Shown here: positions 22,879-31,713 of the stretch, in pieces
Position numbering within the stretch: position 1 is the first letter of the stretch
Layout: the number at the start of each line of letters is the position of its first letter
The notes under the pieces: generated by a model
The model's database searches: none
Seen by the model: only the letters and a program-made list of their open reading frames with translations
What the model was told of the DNA's origin: nothing
Translations under genes and position numbers: made by a program
NCBI GenBank assembly: GCA_026129405.1
Contig: JAHCID010000001.1
Coordinates: forward strand, 124,001-188,000
From: a bacterium
GTDB taxonomy: Bacteria; Desulfobacterota; Binatia; DP-6
DNA length: 64,000 bases
Direction of reading: 5' to 3'

Positions 22879-24369
22879 TCACACCCTCCAGGCGATCTGC
22901 TGGATCTCGGTGTACTCCTCCATGCCCCATTTGCCGCCCTCGCGGCCGAGCCCGCTCTCCTTGAAGCCGCCGAACGGGCCGTCGAGCATGTTGATGCCGT
23001 TGTTGATCCACACCACGCCGGTGCGGATGCGCTTCGCGAGCTGTACCGCGGCGCTCACGTCCTTGGCGTAGATCGCGCCGGCGAGGCCGTAGCTCGAGTC
23101 GTTGGCGATGCGCACCGCCTCGTCGGGGTCCTTGAACGGGATCACCGACACCACCGGCCCGAAGACCTCCTGCTGCGCGATGCGGTGCGAGTTCCGGACG
23201 TTGCAGAACACCGTCGGCTCGACGAACCAGCCCTTCGGCTTGTCCTTCGGCCGCCCGCCGCCGGTGGCGAGCGTCGCGCCGTCGGCCTTGCCCATCTCGA
23301 TGTGACGCTCGATCGACGCCCGCCGCTCGGGACGGATGACGGGGCCGAGCATCGACGACGGGTCGGCCGGGTCGCCGATGGCGACGACGTTGCGGCAGAA
23401 CCCGACCATGTTCTCGACGAAGCGGTCGTGCACCGACTCGTGCACGAGGACGCGGGTCGCCATGGCGCAGCCCTGGCCGGCGTGGAACATCGCCGGGCCG
23501 CTCGCGATCATGGCGTTCATCTCGACGTCGTCGGTGTCGAGGTAGATGCCGACCGACTTGCCGCCGAGCTCCAGGTGTACGCGCTTCAGGTTCTCGGCCG
23601 ACGCGTGGATGATCTTGCGGCCGTTGGCGACGCTGCCCGTGAAGCTCACCTTGTCGATGCGCGGATCGGAGACCAGCGTCTCGGCGATCGCGTTCGACTG
23701 CCCGAGGACGACGTTGACGACCCCGGGCGGCAGGTCCGCCTCCTGGATCAGCTCGATCAGGAACTGCGAGATCAGCGCGCTCCACGGCGACGGCTTGAAG
23801 ACCGACGTGCAGCCCGTCGCCAGCGCCGGGCCGAGCTTCTGCACGAAGACGTAGGCCGGGAAGTTCCAGGTCGGGATCATCGCGCAGACGCCGACGGGCT
23901 GGCGGTAGACGACGCCGGAGTTCAGCTGCGGCCCCATGTGCCCCTGCGAGATGCGCTGCGGCAGCGGCTCCTCGAACTCGAACCTGCGCGCCAGCTCGGC
24001 CCAGTGCCGCAGCGCCTCGATCGGCGTCTCCACCTGCATCCCGTGCGTGACGTAGGTGGCCGCCGCCTCGGCGATCAGGATCTGCCGCATCTCCTCCTTG
24101 CGGCGCTCCATCGCGTCGGCGATGCGCTCGAGCACCCTGGCCCGCTCCGCCTTCGACGACCGCGGCCACGGCCCCTCGTCGAACGCCGTGCGCGCCGCCG
24201 CGATGGCGCGCTGCATGTCCTCGACCGACGCGTCGGACGCCTTGCCGATGATCTCCTCGGTGGCGGGGTTGGGAACGTCGAACGTGGCTCCGGTGGACGC
24301 GTCGGCCTGGCGGCCGTCGATGAGCTGGCGAGCGGTCTGCACGGCGGGATCCCTCCGGGCGGGACGCAT
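22879..24369 (-). CDS. NAD(P)-dependent aldehyde dehydrogenase
   Basis: 496 residues from the ATG at 24369; the frame is open upstream but the added sequence is not aldehyde dehydrogenase-like. The family motifs are present: 'MIPTWNFPAYVFVQKLGPALATGCTSVFKPS', 'FTGSVANGRKI', catalytic general base Glu in 'LELGGKS', nucleophile Cys in 'HAGQGCAMATR', and 'QEVFGPVVSVIPF'. It oxidises an aldehyde to an acid. It is a free-standing gene; the aldehyde is not identifiable. Confidence 0.96.
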   Translation of the reverse strand: MRPARRDPAVQTARQLIDGRQADASTGATFDVPNPATEEIIGKASDASVEDMQRAIAAARTAFDEGPWPRSSKAERARVLERIADAMERRKEEMRQILIAEAAATYVTHGMQVETPIEALRHWAELARRFEFEEPLPQRISQGHMGPQLNSGVVYRQPVGVCAMIPTWNFPAYVFVQKLGPALATGCTSVFKPSPWSALISQFLIELIQEADLPPGVVNVVLGQSNAIAETLVSDPRIDKVSFTGSVANGRKIIHASAENLKRVHLELGGKSVGIYLDTDDVEMNAMIASGPAMFHAGQGCAMATRVLVHESVHDRFVENMVGFCRNVVAIGDPADPSSMLGPVIRPERRASIERHIEMGKADGATLATGGGRPKDKPKGWFVEPTVFCNVRNSHRIAQQEVFGPVVSVIPFKDPDEAVRIANDSSYGLAGAIYAKDVSAAVQLAKRIRTGVVWINNGINMLDGPFGGFKESGLGREGGKWGMEEYTEIQQIAWRV

Positions 24370-24480
24370 AGCCCGCACCGCCGCGAGCCGTCCACACCCG
24401 CGGGCCGTGGTCGCAACCCGCTCGTCGGCCTGCGACGGGTGATCGCAACCCGGACGGGCGCCCGTTAAGCCAGAAGGGGC

Positions 24481-24972
24481 ATGCCCGCCCGTGCCCTCTG
24501 CGCGCTCGCGTTCCTGGTCTCGGCCACGGCGGCCCCGGCCGCGACGCTCCAGCACGTCGAGGTGCTGGGCGGCGACGCCCCGGTGGTACGCCTGCGCCTC
24601 GACGGTGCCGTCGTCGCGCGCAGCGAGGAGCTGCCGCCGCGCGACGGCCAGCCGGCACGCATCGTCGTCGACCTGCCCGGCACGCGTCTCGCCGCCGGCG
24701 TGCGCGGCGCGGCCGGTGCCGGGCCGCTCCGGCGGGTGCGCGTCGGGCAGTTCGATACGAGCACCACGCGCGTGGTGCTCGACCTCGCCGCCCCCACCAC
24801 CTTCACGCTGACGGAGGACGGCGGCGTGCTCGATATCCGCCTCGCGAGCCACCCGCCCGCCGCGGACGCGCCGGCCCGCACGTTGCCGAAGCCCGGCGCC
24901 GCGCCCTACCTCGACTACGACGACGCCGACATGCAGCCGCTCCCGACGCTGCCCGGCGACTGGCGTCACTGA
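24481..24972 (+). CDS. Secreted AMIN-domain protein
   Basis: 163 residues with a clear signal peptide ('ALCALAFLVSATAAPAA'). The mature part 'LQHVEVLGGDAPVVRLRLDG', 'RIVVDLPGTRL' and 'RVRVGQFDTSTTRVVLDLAAP' is a single AMIN domain, a beta-sandwich that localises amidases, secretins and similar proteins to peptidoglycan at the envelope. It has no catalytic domain. It precedes the AMP-ligase gene by 39 bp on the same strand, but a functional link is not evident. Confidence 0.85.
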   Translation: MPARALCALAFLVSATAAPAATLQHVEVLGGDAPVVRLRLDGAVVARSEELPPRDGQPARIVVDLPGTRLAAGVRGAAGAGPLRRVRVGQFDTSTTRVVLDLAAPTTFTLTEDGGVLDIRLASHPPAADAPARTLPKPGAAPYLDYDDADMQPLPTLPGDWRH

Positions 24973-25011
24973 CGATTGGCGCCGCGCCGCCCGGGTGCGC
25001 TACGCAGCGGC

Positions 25012-26637
25012 ATGCGCCCGACCCGCCCGCCCACCCCCGAGCGCCGCGCGCAGCACGAGGCCACCGGCGCCTGGCCGCAGCCGCCCCTCTCGACGCTGCT
25101 CGCCGACCGCGCCGCGCGCACGCCCGATCGCGTCTTCGTCACCGAGAGCGCGGGCGGCCGCTTCACGTTCGCCGAGGTCGCGCGGCGCGCCGAGCGTCTC
25201 GCCGTCGCGCTCCAGCGCCTCGGCGTCGCGGCCGGCGACGTGGTCTCGTGGCAGGTGCCGAACTGGGCCTGCGCGGCGGCGCTCGCGGCGGCCATCGACC
25301 GCCTCGGCGCGATATCGAATCCGATCATCACCATCTACCGCGAGCAGGAGGTGGGCTTCGTCTGCCGCCAGACGCGCTCGCGCGTGCTCGTCGTGCCCGG
25401 CGTCGTACGCGGCGTCGACCATCGCGCGATGGCGCGCGCGGTGCAGGCGACGACGCCGTCGCTGGAGCACGTCGTCACGCTGCGCGCCGAGCCGCTGGAC
25501 GGCCAGCGCGGGCTCGAATCGCTCGAGGCCGACCCGGCGACGCCGCTGCCGCCGTCGCCGCACGGGCCGCACGACGTGTCGGCCATCTTCTACACCTCCG
25601 GCACGACGGCCGACCCGAAGGGCGTCCTCCACACCCCGTCGACGCTCGGCTCGGTGCTGCACTACCACGCCGAGATCTTCGGCACCGGCGGCGACGACGT
25701 CAGCCTGCTCCAGTTCCCGCTGACCCACATCGGCGGCCTGCTCATGTACGTCATGCTGCCGATCGCGCGCGGCTCGCACGTCGTCTACATGGACGGCTAC
25801 GACCCGGCGCTTGCGGTCGAGCTGATCGAGCGCCTCGGCGTCACCACCGCCGGCGGCCCGCCTGCGATCCTCCAGGGCATGTTCGCCGCCCCGAGCTTCA
25901 CACCCGAGAAGGTGCGCACGGTGAAGACGAGCGGCTCGGGCGCGGCCGACGTCTCGCCCGAGCTGATGCGGCAGATCCAGACCCGCTTCGGCGGCGACGC
26001 CTTCGTCTACCGCTCCTACGGCATGACCGAGTGCCCGATGCTGAGCTGCGGCCGCCGCGACGACCCGACGGAGACGCTGCACGGCACCGACGGCCGCCCC
26101 GTCCCCGGGGCCACGGCGCGCCTCGTCGACGACGCCGGCAATCCCGTCCCGCCGGGCACCGAGGGCGAGATCCTGGTGTTCGGCCCGCAGCTCTGCGTCG
26201 GCTACCTCGACCCGGCCCTGAACGCCGCCTTCACCGCCGACGGCTTCTACGCCAGCGGCGACCTCGGCGTCGCCGACGCGCGCGGCGCCATCCGCATCAC
26301 CGGGCGGCGCAAGGACGTCATCATCCGCAAGGGCGAGAACCTCTCGGCGAAGAGCATCGAGGACGATCTGGCGGCGCACCCGAAGGTGGCCGACGTGGCG
26401 GTCGTCGGCGTGCCCGACGCGGCCAGCGGCGAGCGCGTGTGCGCGTGCGTCGTCCTGAAGCCCGACGCCGGCGGGCTGACGCTTGCCGAGGTGCGCGCGC
26501 ACATGGAGGCGCGCGGGGTCATGCGGCAGAAGATCCCGGAGCAGCTCGAGCTGCTGGCGGAGCTGCCGCGCAACGCCACGGGCAAGGTGCGCAAGGACCA
26601 GCTGCGCGCGCGGCTCCGCGACGCGGCCGGGGCGTGA
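25012..26637 (+). CDS. AMP-dependent acyl-CoA synthetase/ligase
   Basis: 541-residue class I adenylate-forming enzyme. The phosphate loop 'FYTSGTTADPKGVLH', the acyl pocket region 'SYGMTECPM', 'DGFYASGDLGV', the hinge 'ITGRRKDVIIRKGENLSAKSIED' and the catalytic Lys in 'RNATGKVRKDQL' are all present. It activates a carboxylic acid to an acyl-AMP and then usually a CoA thioester, similar to cyclohexanecarboxylate- or fatty acid-CoA ligases. Start at ATG 25012. The substrate is unknown; several lipid-degradation genes elsewhere in the window fit acid catabolism. Confidence 0.95.
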   Translation: MRPTRPPTPERRAQHEATGAWPQPPLSTLLADRAARTPDRVFVTESAGGRFTFAEVARRAERLAVALQRLGVAAGDVVSWQVPNWACAAALAAAIDRLGAISNPIITIYREQEVGFVCRQTRSRVLVVPGVVRGVDHRAMARAVQATTPSLEHVVTLRAEPLDGQRGLESLEADPATPLPPSPHGPHDVSAIFYTSGTTADPKGVLHTPSTLGSVLHYHAEIFGTGGDDVSLLQFPLTHIGGLLMYVMLPIARGSHVVYMDGYDPALAVELIERLGVTTAGGPPAILQGMFAAPSFTPEKVRTVKTSGSGAADVSPELMRQIQTRFGGDAFVYRSYGMTECPMLSCGRRDDPTETLHGTDGRPVPGATARLVDDAGNPVPPGTEGEILVFGPQLCVGYLDPALNAAFTADGFYASGDLGVADARGAIRITGRRKDVIIRKGENLSAKSIEDDLAAHPKVADVAVVGVPDAASGERVCACVVLKPDAGGLTLAEVRAHMEARGVMRQKIPEQLELLAELPRNATGKVRKDQLRARLRDAAGA

Positions 26638-26852
26638 CGACGGGCGCGGCGCGCCGCGTGTTCGCCGCCCGCCGCGCCGGCGCTCGAGCATGTTCCGCAC
26701 GAAGGTATCGACAGCTTTTCGCCGGGCGCCTGTTTCGCGGCCCGTCCTCACACCAGACGTCCCTTCTCGCGCACGCAGCGCGTCGCTTACACGCGCCCTC
26801 GCGTAGCGCCGCTGGCGCGATCCGTCCGGCCGCCTGTGCCCCGCTCGCGCCA

Positions 26853-26867
26853 TCGGACGGCGTCCGA
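26853..26867. other. Short hairpin upstream of the DUF222-HNH gene
   Basis: TCGGAC-GGC-GTCCGA is a perfect 6-bp stem followed by AAAACCCC, 23 bp before the next ATG. The rest of the 253-bp gap 26638-26890 holds nothing I can recognise. Role unknown. Confidence 0.3.
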
Positions 26868-26890
26868 AAACCCCATGCTACGCCTCGTGC

Positions 26891-28315
26891 ATGACCTACG
26901 CCGACGAGGAGCGCCTCGGCGACGAGATCGCCGAGCTCGCCGCCCACCTCGACGCCGCCACCCATCGCCTCCTCGTCCTGATCGGCGACTTCGACGCCGC
27001 CGGCGCCTGGGCCGATCAAGGCGCGCTCAGCTGCGCCCACTGGCTCGGCTGGCGCATCGGCCTCGAGCTCGGCGCCGCCCGCGAGCACGTCCGCGTCGCG
27101 CGCGGGCTGCGCGACCTCCCGCAGATCGCCGACGCGCTCCGCCGCGGCCAGGTCAGCTACTCGAAGGTACGCGCCCTCACGCGCGTCGCCACCCCCGAGA
27201 CCGAGGCCGCGTTGCTCGCCATGGCGGGCGCATCGACCGCGTCGCAGCTCGAGCGCATCTGCCGCGGCTACCGCCGGGTGACACAGGTCGACGACGCCGG
27301 GCCCGAGGACGAGGAGGACGTGCGCTGGTTCCGCGAGGGCGAGACCGGCACGGGCTTCGTGCGCTTCGACATCCAGGTGCGGGCGGAGGAGGCGGCGCTG
27401 CTGCGGCGGGCGCTGGAGGTCGCGGCGTCGCGCGGTTGGTCGCGCGGCGACGTTTCCGCGGAAAAGCCCTGGGGCGCCATGTCGACGGGCGGACGCGCTG
27501 TGGCCGTCCTCGAGTCGTACCTCGCGGGCTCCGCGGACGCCGCCCCGCCGGTGGAGCTGGTGGTGCACGTCGACGCGGGGACGACCCTCGACGACGGCAC
27601 GGTGCTGCCCGACGCGACCGGCGCGCGCCTGGCGTGCGACGCGACCGTCGTCGCGGTGACGGAGGATTCCCGCGGGAACGTCCTCGACGTCGGCCGGCGC
27701 CGCCGCACCATCCCGACCCTGCTGCGCCGCGCGCTGCACCTGCGCGACGGCGGCTGCCGCTTCCCGGGCTGCACCAACCGCCGCGTCGACGGCCACCACA
27801 TCGTGCCGTGATCGCGGGGCGGATCCACGTCGCTGCCGAACCTCGTGTCGCTCTGCCGGCGCCACCACACCTTCGTGCACGAGTACGGGATGCCGGTCGT
27901 GGCGGGCGAGGCGGGGACGCTGCAGTTCCTGCGGCGGGACGGCACGCCGATGCCGGCGTGCGACCAGCGGGCCGGCGGCGGCGCGGAGGCCGTCGCCGCG
28001 CTGCGGACGGGGAATGCCGGCGTCGCGATCGATGCGATGACGGGGGCCTCGCAGTGGGACGGGCGGCGGCCCGACTATGCGCACATCGTGTGGGCGCTGC
28101 TGCCCACGCCGCCGGCCCCGGCGCAGCGCCGCGGCGGGCGAAGGCCCCTCGGCACCGCGTCGATCCGGCGTGGCGAGCCACGCCGCGGCCCTTGTCCAGG
28201 GACGTTCCCCGGCAGTATGCAAGCTGGAATGCTTCGCGACTCGGTGGCGAGCCGGCCGGCGTGCCGGGTGTTGGTTGTCGGGCCGCGAACCGGGATGCCT
28301 AGCGCGAGAGTGTAA
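26891..28315 (+). pseudogene. DUF222/HNH endonuclease domain protein interrupted by an in-frame TGA
   Basis: From ATG 26891 a DUF222 helical domain ('ADQGALSCAHWLGWRIGLELGAAREHVRVARGL', 'LPQIADALRRGQVSYSKVRALTRVA') runs into a C-terminal HNH nuclease motif 'CRFPGCTNRRVDGHHIV'. The frame stops at TGA 27809-27811, but continues without a shift as 'SRGGSTSLPNLVSLCRRHHTFVHEYGM', the second half of the HNH domain. Homologues usually carry a Trp or another residue at this place ('HIV-P-W-SRGG' expected), so a single G-to-A change in TGG explains it. DUF222-HNH genes are common in mobile, often multicopy settings. Without readthrough the product loses its zinc-binding second half and should be inactive. 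Confidence 0.8.
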
Positions 28316-29094
28316 TGAAGGGGCGTTCGCAGTTCGTTGGCGCCGCGGGACAGTACTACGTTGCCTACTGCCTCACGGTGCGCGCGAGGAGTTCGCTATG
28401 GTCCGAATGCGAGAATCGCTGGGATCGGGTAGATGCATTTTTGTCAGGGGACGTCGCAGGAAGCGACTGGTCCCAGCGTGTTCCCGAGAAGGTAGGCCAT
28501 GGAGCACCCCGGTCGCCTCACTGCCCCCGCGGGCGCCGTCGCTGGGCCGTTGACGCGTTGAGCACACGCGTACCTTGGCAGTTGGTGACGTCGCTCACGC
28601 CCGGGGAGGCATCCTCGCGCCTCGGCGTAAACCTGAAGCGAAGCGGGCGCGACTGCTACGTCACCGGCGGCGCGGTCGGTACCATCGTCGATGGCCGCGT
28701 CAACGCCTGGCGCCAACGGCCGGGGACGCATTCGTCGTTCGGGGCCGTCTTTGAAGGGGTCATACGACCCAACGGTACGAACGGTAGTCTGCTCGTAGGC
28801 GAGTTCCGCCTGCCTGGTCTTGTACGCCTCGGGGCACCCATCATCGTGGCACTAGCAGTGACGATGGCCGTTGCCGTTGGTGTTCTCTTGATCCTCGGCT
28901 ACGTGCCGAGCGGCCAGGGCATGTTCGCTATCGCTCCGGTTCTTCAGCTCTTCGTCATCGTAGTTCTCGTCGTCATCGTAGTTCTCGTCAGGTTCGGCCG
29001 CCGTCTAGCGGCGGGCGGTGGCGCGGACGGGATACGGCCCGACTGGTCGCGATGCGGTACGCACCGCAGCGGTAGCCGCCGCTTGGCGCCGTAG
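28315..29094 (+). CDS. Hypothetical membrane protein, possibly composite
   Basis: The frame opens at an ATG overlapping the previous stop (TAATG). The first 25 residues ('KGRSQFVGAAGQYYVAYCL') look like the beginning of a separate PDDEXK-like family and then lose all similarity, so this may be a remnant. The later part, from about 28560 ('QLVTSLTPGEASSRLGVNL', 'FGAVFEGVIRPNG', 'LVGEFRLPGLVRLGAPII') followed by two membrane helices, resembles small conserved two-helix membrane proteins of unknown function. The true start may be a TTG near 28558. Base composition and codon use look less GC-rich than the neighbours, hinting at transfer. Function unknown. Confidence 0.45.
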   Translation: MKGRSQFVGAAGQYYVAYCLTVRARSSLWSECENRWDRVDAFLSGDVAGSDWSQRVPEKVGHGAPRSPHCPRGRRRWAVDALSTRVPWQLVTSLTPGEASSRLGVNLKRSGRDCYVTGGAVGTIVDGRVNAWRQRPGTHSSFGAVFEGVIRPNGTNGSLLVGEFRLPGLVRLGAPIIVALAVTMAVAVGVLLILGYVPSGQGMFAIAPVLQLFVIVVLVVIVVLVRFGRRLAAGGGADGIRPDWSRCGTHRSGSRRLAP

Positions 29095-29130
29095 CTTGAC
29101 CGGCGCCAGCCCCCGTGCGAGCCGTCGCCC

Positions 29131-30210
29131 GTGACCAACGCCCCCGTCGTCGCCGTCGACACCGGCGAGCTCCCCCCACACATCCTCGACCTCCTGCGCC
29201 ACGACCACGCCCGCCTGGAGCCGCGGCTCGACGAGATGCTCGCCGTGCTCGGGCGGCAGGGCGCGCACGAGATCTGGCACAAGCACGGAACGTTCTACGA
29301 GCACCTGCTCGGGGTCTGGCGCATCCTCGCCGCCTGGGGGCAGCCGCCCGACGTGCGTCGGCTCGGGCTCATGCACAGCGTCTACTCGAACAGCGTCGTG
29401 CGCATGAAGGTGTTCGACGCCGCGCACGGCGAGCGCGCCGACCTCCGCCGGCTGATCGGCGACGAAGCGGAGCGGCTCGTCCATCTGTTCTGCTCGATCC
29501 GGCGTGAGGAGCTGCTCTTCGGCGATCTCGAAACGCCGGCCGAGGGCATCCGTGTCGGGCTGCACGGCGGTGACGAGAGCGTGCAGCTCTCGCGGCACGA
29601 CCTCGGCGTGTTCCTGATCGTCACCATGGCCGACTATGCGGAGCAGTTCTTCGGCTGGCAGGATCGCCTGTTCGGCACGCCGGAGGCCGACGGCACGAGC
29701 CGCGGCGGTCCGCACGCGCTCTGGCCCGGCGACTTCCGCCCGGGGCTCTGGATGGCGATGAGCTCGCGCTTCGGGCGGCGGGCGGCGCACTGCGGCGTGG
29801 CGCCGCTGCCGCCGGTGTTCGAGCGCTGCAGCGTCGAGATCTCGCGCGACGCCGAGGTCACGGCGCGGGATCTCTACTGGCAGGTGTCGTGCGACATGGC
29901 GCTGCAGGACGACGGCGAGCGTGCCGAGCGGGCGCTGCGCGAGGCGATCGCGGCGAACCCGTTCATCGCCGAGCCGCACGTCCTGCTCGCCCAGCTCCTC
30001 GTCGACCGGCAGGCCTGGGACGAGGCGGCGCACGAGGCGTCGGCGGCGCAGGGCGTCCTCGTGCAGTGGGCGACGCCGTGGGACAAGCGCCTCTCGTGGG
30101 AAGCGTGGGTCGCGTGGTCGCGCGTGCTGTGCAAGGGAGCCCGCGAGCGTGACTGGCCGCGCGACGGCTTTCGCATGATGTCGCTCGGCGAGGTGCGCCC
30201 CGGGCGCTGA
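29131..30210 (+). CDS. DUF6817 domain protein with C-terminal TPR-like region
   Basis: 359 residues. 'HKHGTFYEHLLGVWRILAAWGQPPDVRRLGLMHSVYSN' is the core of the DUF6817 family, a His-rich helical fold that looks like a distant HD-type domain, with further conserved 'FLIVTMADYAEQFFGWQDRLF'. The last 120 residues ('AERALREAIAANPFIAEPHVLLAQLLVDRQAWDEAAHEA') look like one or two TPR-like helix pairs. No signal peptide. Function is unknown; metal-dependent hydrolysis is only a guess from the His pattern. Confidence 0.75.
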   Translation: MTNAPVVAVDTGELPPHILDLLRHDHARLEPRLDEMLAVLGRQGAHEIWHKHGTFYEHLLGVWRILAAWGQPPDVRRLGLMHSVYSNSVVRMKVFDAAHGERADLRRLIGDEAERLVHLFCSIRREELLFGDLETPAEGIRVGLHGGDESVQLSRHDLGVFLIVTMADYAEQFFGWQDRLFGTPEADGTSRGGPHALWPGDFRPGLWMAMSSRFGRRAAHCGVAPLPPVFERCSVEISRDAEVTARDLYWQVSCDMALQDDGERAERALREAIAANPFIAEPHVLLAQLLVDRQAWDEAAHEASAAQGVLVQWATPWDKRLSWEAWVAWSRVLCKGARERDWPRDGFRMMSLGEVRPGR

Positions 30211-30230
30211 GCCGAGCGTCGGCGACCCGG

Positions 30231-30530
30231 ATGGCGCCGAGACCAGCGCAGCTTCGTGCACGCGGCCTCGCGGCGGCGGGACTCATGGTCCTGTCGCTGT
30301 CCGTCGGCACCGTCGGATCGGACCTCGTCGACACGGAGGGACTGCGCTTCGGCCGCACATCTGGGCGCGTCGGGCTGGTCCACGACGGCGGCCACGACGG
30401 CGAGTATCAGGTCGTCGACGCCCCCACCGAGACGACGGTGTTCGGCTTCCAGGTGCCGAGCGCGCCCGATCAGCTGTCGCTTGTCGCGAGCGAGATCGCC
30501 GCCCTCGTGAGCCGTCGGATCAGCGGCTAG
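30231..30530 (+). CDS. Small putative exported protein, unknown
   Basis: 99 residues starting 20 bp after the DUF6817 gene on the same strand. The N-terminus has a basic stretch and a hydrophobic run ('GLAAAGLMVLSLSVGTVGSD') that could be a signal peptide or anchor. The remainder has no family I recognise. High third-position GC supports it being real, but it is small. Confidence 0.45.
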   Translation: MAPRPAQLRARGLAAAGLMVLSLSVGTVGSDLVDTEGLRFGRTSGRVGLVHDGGHDGEYQVVDAPTETTVFGFQVPSAPDQLSLVASEIAALVSRRISG

Positions 30531-30548
30531 TCGGGGCTCGCCCGCGTC

Positions 30549-31571
30549 TCAGCGCGGGCGCAGGCTGCCGATCCCGAGCGAGGTGTCGCCCGCCGGCGGC
30601 GCCGCAACGGCCTCCGGTGCCAGGGCGGCCTCCGCTTCCGGGGCCGGCCCCGGATCGGCGAGCGCTTCGAGCGCGTCCTGCGACGGGGCGAAGAAGTGGA
30701 CGCCGGTCACCGGGTGCGAGAAGTCGAGCAGGCGGTCGTAGTTGCCGTCGGCGTCGGCGACGAACATGCGCTCGAGCATACCCTCGGTGACGGACAGGTC
30801 GCGGGCGTAGGCGATGAAGTACGTGCCCGCCTCACGGGCCGAGCCGTAGGCGCGGTTGTGGCGCAGGATCTTCTGCTCGGCACCGTCGCGGACGATCTTC
30901 GCCCGCTCCTTGTGTGCCGTCGGCAGGCAGCGCTCGTCCTCGAGCTCGACGTCGTCGATCTTCGTGCGCCCGATGACGCCCTCCTGGGCCTCGGTCGAGG
31001 TCGCCTGCCACGCGCCGAGGTCGGTGACGTAGCGCTGCACGGTGACGTAGCTGCCGCCGGCGTGGTCGGGATCTTCCTCGCCGACGATCGTGAAGGCGCC
31101 GCGCTCGTCGCCCGTCGGGTTCTCGGTGCCGTCGACGAAGCCGATCAGGTCGCGGCTGTCGAAGTAGCCGAAGCCGTGGGTCTCGTCGGCCACCGTGACC
31201 GCGTCGCCGAGACGCTCGAGGAGCAGGCGGGCGAGCTCGTGGCAGAAGTCCTCGCGCTCGGCGCGGATGTGCAGCAGAACGTCGCCGGGGGTGGAGGGGG
31301 CGACGCGCCCGCCGTCGGCCAGCGCCCGGAAGGCATGTAGCTGCGCCGGTCGGCTGTACCCGGGCTGGAGGCGTGACCAGGCGTCGGCGCCGATCCCCAC
31401 CACGCAGCTGAGCCCCATCGCCTCGTCGCGGTGGCCGACCGCGCGCACCAGGTTCGGCACCGCGGCGAGCGCCTCCCGCACCCGCTCCTCGCCGTCGGGG
31501 CGCACCTCGAGGACGATGAAGCGGGCGCTACGCCCGGGGCCAGCTTGAATCGCACTTTGCGGTGGAGCCAT
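30549..31571 (-). CDS. DyP-type peroxidase with encapsulin-targeting C-terminus
   Basis: 340 residues from the ATG at 31571 ('APPQSAIQAGPGRSARFIV' matches the YfeX/DyP-B start). The catalytic 'GFVDGTENPTGDE' carries the distal Asp of the GxxDG motif, and 'RHNRAYG...AGTYFIAYARDL' contains the haem-pocket Arg and 'TYFIAYA' strand of DyP enzymes. It oxidises organic substrates with hydrogen peroxide. After the fold comes a flexible Ala/Pro-rich linker and the end 'TSLGIGSLRPR', which fits the LGIGSL-type peptide that directs cargo into encapsulin shells. No encapsulin shell gene is next to it. Cytoplasmic, with no signal peptide. Confidence 0.94.
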   Translation of the reverse strand: MAPPQSAIQAGPGRSARFIVLEVRPDGEERVREALAAVPNLVRAVGHRDEAMGLSCVVGIGADAWSRLQPGYSRPAQLHAFRALADGGRVAPSTPGDVLLHIRAEREDFCHELARLLLERLGDAVTVADETHGFGYFDSRDLIGFVDGTENPTGDERGAFTIVGEEDPDHAGGSYVTVQRYVTDLGAWQATSTEAQEGVIGRTKIDDVELEDERCLPTAHKERAKIVRDGAEQKILRHNRAYGSAREAGTYFIAYARDLSVTEGMLERMFVADADGNYDRLLDFSHPVTGVHFFAPSQDALEALADPGPAPEAEAALAPEAVAAPPAGDTSLGIGSLRPR

Positions 31572-31713
31572 CGGCGGCGGCATCGTACGCAACGGTGGGC
31601 ATGTTGCAATGCCGCCGCACCGCCGGACGCCAAACGCGACCGCGAAAAAACTCCTTGACCGGCAGCCCCGCCGTCTCGGACTATCGCGACGACACTGCAG
31701 GAGGCCTTCGACG

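Noticed and set aside
22180-24468. Long plus-strand open frame opposite the siderophore protein and aldehyde dehydrogenase
   Set aside because: Antisense shadow of two well-supported minus-strand genes.
26638-26890. Possible small gene in the 253-bp gap before the HNH gene
   Set aside because: No ribosome site or recognisable protein; only a short hairpin is visible.
27806-27814. Selenocysteine at the TGA in the HNH gene
   Set aside because: HNH proteins do not use Sec here, the neighbouring residues fit a Trp codon, and no SECIS-like hairpin was noticed downstream.
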